A stretch of DNA of 64,000 nucleotides from Thermoflavimicrobium daqui. GTDB taxonomy: Bacteria > Bacillota > Bacilli > Thermoactinomycetales > Thermoactinomycetaceae. Under the pieces are notes generated by a model. The model did not search any database. It was not told the origin of the DNA and was given only the letters and a program-made list of their open reading frames with translations. Positions within the stretch are counted from its first letter, which is position 1, and the number at the start of each line of letters is the position of its first letter. Where the stretch lies: contig NZ_KZ845666.1 of assembly GCF_003313465.1 (NCBI RefSeq), positions 62,001-126,000 of the forward strand, read 5' to 3'. This document shows positions 62,475 to 64,000 of this stretch, piece by piece. A program made the translations under genes and the position numbers.

Positions 62475-63181
62475 CTCCCATTCTCCAGTGGTACTAACTT
62501 ATACCCAAGTCCCCGAATGTTGAGAAGATATCTGGGTTGACTAGGATTCTCTTCAATTTTTTTCCGTAGACTATGGATATGAACCATCACTGTATTTTCG
62601 AGTCCTAAACTCTCTTCTCCCCAAACCTCTCGATATAGGTGACTTGCACTAAAGATCTGGTTAGGATGCTTACAAAAAAATGCTAGCAGCTTAAACTCTT
62701 TCGCTGTACAAGCTATCTCTTGACCAATCACCTTTAATACTCCTCTTTGTTCATCTAAAGAAAATCGTCCAAAATCATAAATCGTCATTTCATCTCTTTT
62801 CAATCGGTTATCTCTAACTCTCTTTAACTGTGCTTTTACTCGAGCCACAAAAATAAGTGGATTAAAAGGCTTACATATATAGTCATCCGCTCCCACGCTA
62901 TAACCGGTCAATTGATCTAAATCGGTAGTTCGAGCAGTTAAGAAAAAAATAGGAACATGAGACTTCTTCCGAATTTCTGTACAAACTTCATAACCATTTC
63001 CATCGGGAAGCATGACATCTAATACGACCAAATTAAACGGCACACGGCTAATCATTTCCAGTGCTTTTTGTCCTGTAGTTGCAGTATAAACATGATTGAA
63101 GCCTTCAGAACGCATTGCTTTTAATAACAAAGTCAGTAAATCAAAATCATCATCAACCAGTAAAATTTTGGCATCATTCAT
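62471..63181 (-). CDS. OmpR/PhoB-type response regulator of system 3
   Basis: 236 residues from the ATG at 63181, about ten bases after AAAAAAGG; the ATG three codons upstream touches that site. Receiver with DDD pocket, Asp55 in VLDVMLPDGNG, FLTART and YICKPFNPLIFV (Lys conserved); winged helix ends IRGLGYKLV. Paralogue of the regulators at 3.2 and 29.4 kb. Likely controls the adjacent exporter, but I see no clear binding repeat. Confidence 0.9.
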   Translation of the reverse strand: MNDAKILLVDDDFDLLTLLLKAMRSEGFNHVYTATTGQKALEMISRVPFNLVVLDVMLPDGNGYEVCTEIRKKSHVPIFFLTARTTDLDQLTGYSVGADDYICKPFNPLIFVARVKAQLKRVRDNRLKRDEMTIYDFGRFSLDEQRGVLKVIGQEIACTAKEFKLLAFFCKHPNQIFSASHLYREVWGEESLGLENTVMVHIHSLRKKIEENPSQPRYLLNIRGLGYKLVPLENGR

Positions 63182-63354
63182 TCTTTTCATCCTTTTTTAC
63201 GGTTTCATTTTTATATTTCTACTTATAAAGGAAGTGTAGATAAAGAAACGATATCCCTTTTTTCACTTGTAATTAAAAACAAATTAATTATAAGATATTT
63301 AATAATCATATTCACATTAATAGCACGTTATCTTTGAAGGAACGAGGTAAAAAA

Positions 63355-63742
63355 ATGATTCGTAGTAAAACACCTCCAATTCGAGACAAACATAATCAAA
63401 CCATTCATGGAAGTATAGCAACACTAGAGAAAAAGCGAACAGTGGTTACTCATTCACGGTGTTAGTCAACAGCAACCATTCCTTCTCTTTTTACATGGTG
63501 GGCCAGAAACAGGTCAAATTGGTTTTGTTAGACCTTATCATGCTAAACTAGAAAAGCACTTTCTCGTGGTTAACTGGGATCAACGAGGGGCAGGCAAATC
63601 CTATCAAAGCATATTAGGAACCTTACTTGTCCAAAAGCATCCAGATTGGTTTTATGCCTATATTGGTATGGGGCAAATAGCAGATATGAATCAGGGGGAA
63701 GAAATTTCTTATCAATATGTACTCGATTGGTTAACTTGGTAA
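63355..63742 (+). pseudogene. Decayed alpha/beta-hydrolase (proline iminopeptidase-like) gene
   Basis: A start codon with AGGAACGAGG opens frame 1 (MIRSKTPPIRDKHNQ...) and meets a TAG at about 63464. The homologous sequence continues in another frame from about 63441: WLLIHGVSQQQPFLLFLHGGPETG, then LVVNWDQRGAGKSYQ. HGGPxTG and NWDQRGAGKS are the oxyanion and early motifs of proline iminopeptidase-like hydrolases. After KSYQ the sequence jumps to LLVQKHPDWFYAYIGMGQ and MNQGEEISYQYVL, normally much further on, and then stops, without the nucleophile or catalytic His. So one frameshift, an internal deletion and a lost 3' half. Confidence 0.8.
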
Positions 63743-63748
63743 GAAAAA

Positions 63749-63793
63749 AACCATTCCCTTCATCGTTTTGGATTAGGGAATGGTTTTATTTTT
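63749..63793. terminator. Bidirectional terminator between the pseudogene and the DUF1641 gene
   Basis: AACCATTCCCT / AGGGAATGGTT, 11 bp perfect; TTATTTTT follows on the plus strand and seven T on the minus strand. Confidence 0.85.
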
Positions 63794-63795
63794 AC

Positions 63796-64000
63796 TCATT
63801 TTCCTTCTTTAAGCCCAGCGCCTACACCTTTTAAAAGATTAAGGATAAAAACGAGTGCACGATTAATATCAGGATCTTTCAATGCTTTGATTAAGTCAAA
63901 TACACCTAATTCAGCTTGAGAATGCATACTATCCTCTGCTTTATCCAAACCTGCTTTTACACTATTCATTAACTTTTCAATCACCGTTGGATCTAATTGC
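63796..64000 (-). CDS. DUF1641-family protein, C-terminal fragment
   Basis: The frame is open to the right edge, so only the last ~68 residues are seen; the methionine at 63984 need not be the start, since the upstream QLDPTVIEKLM belongs to the same frame. ELGVFDLIKALKDPDINRALVFILNLLKGVGAGL is the DUF1641 core (GLxxLLKALKDPDVxRALGFLLxxAKxLG). Members such as YrhD are usually encoded near formate dehydrogenase-like or NADH-dehydrogenase genes in Bacilli. Function unproven. Confidence 0.75.
   Translation of the reverse strand, partial: QLDPTVIEKLMNSVKAGLDKAEDSMHSQAELGVFDLIKALKDPDINRALVFILNLLKGVGAGLKEGK

Noticed and set aside
1-64000. CRISPR arrays, tRNA/rRNA genes, prophage or complete insertion sequences
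   Set aside because: No spaced direct repeats, no cloverleaf or rRNA landmarks, and no transposase, integrase or phage structural genes were seen on either strand.

Overview
The window is AT-rich DNA from a low-GC Gram-positive bacterium. The gene set points to an endospore-forming member of the Bacillales: a gatCAB operon in one reading direction, fadN-fadA-fadE behind a FadR-type operator, bioB behind a BirA-type box, spo0M, a YheC/D-type spore-coat ATP-grasp protein, SpeD, an alaR-alaT-like pair and a glnQHMP-like transporter. Strong AAGGAGG-type ribosome binding sites and many TTG and GTG starts fit this. Thermoactinomycetaceae is my guess for the family, but nothing I can see settles it. 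There are no rRNA or tRNA genes, no CRISPR array, no prophage and no complete insertion sequence. Most of the window is ordinary chromosomal housekeeping and accessory metabolism.

Layout. 1-1.7 kb: start of an adenine deaminase-like gene, two small membrane proteins, a GNAT acetyltransferase. 1.7-3.9 kb: two-component system 1. 4.2-5.6 kb: a YidC-family insertase with an unusual upstream gene and leader. 5.6-8.8 kb: gatCAB. 9.2-12.5 kb: cstA with its small partner, tatA, a DedA protein. 12.6-15.7 kb: a polar amino-acid ABC importer. 16-17.6 kb: delta-1-pyrroline-5-carboxylate dehydrogenase. 17.8-20.6 kb: Lrp-type regulator, aminotransferase, spore ATP-grasp protein. 20.8-26.3 kb: fatty-acid beta-oxidation operon. 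26.7-30.1 kb: secreted PIG-L protein and two-component system 2. 30.2-33.2 kb: bioC, spo0M, bioB. 33.3-36.4 kb: hypothetical protein, M32 carboxypeptidase, speD with a structured leader. 37-44 kb: small proteins, an L,D-transpeptidase, a metalloenzyme, ispH and an ABC exporter. 44-49.5 kb: XRE-TPR regulator, ABC-F protein with attenuator-type leader, holB, a lipoprotein. 49.7-58.2 kb: amino-acid permease, polysaccharide deacetylase, murC, pyruvate carboxylase. 58.3-63.2 kb: LanFEG-like exporter facing two-component system 3. The end holds a decayed alpha/beta-hydrolase gene and part of a DUF1641 gene.

The most interesting locus is 4870-5137. A TTG-started 82-codon gene encodes one predicted N-out/C-in membrane segment, then a basic stretch and an acidic cluster (EDEPD). 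It lies directly upstream of a yidC paralogue. The bases just after the acidic cluster form a perfect 14-bp hairpin with the yidC Shine-Dalgarno. This has the architecture of the Bacillus subtilis MifM-YidC2 feedback loop, in which a membrane-inserted arrest peptide stalls its ribosome, opens the hairpin and turns on a spare insertase. The sequence itself does not look like MifM as I remember it, so this may be an independently evolved or diverged YidC-activity sensor.

Other regulatory structures stand out. The ABC-F gene is preceded by a 41-codon leader ORF, a possible antiterminator and an intrinsic terminator. speD has a foldable leader with two ways of pairing its ribosome binding site. 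The importer ATPase seems to start with ATT. Three paralogous two-component systems carry one, two and two copies of the same ~80-residue extracellular module. A 144-bp MITE-like element and a diverged partial copy also occur. All calls come from reading the sequence; no database or folding program was used.
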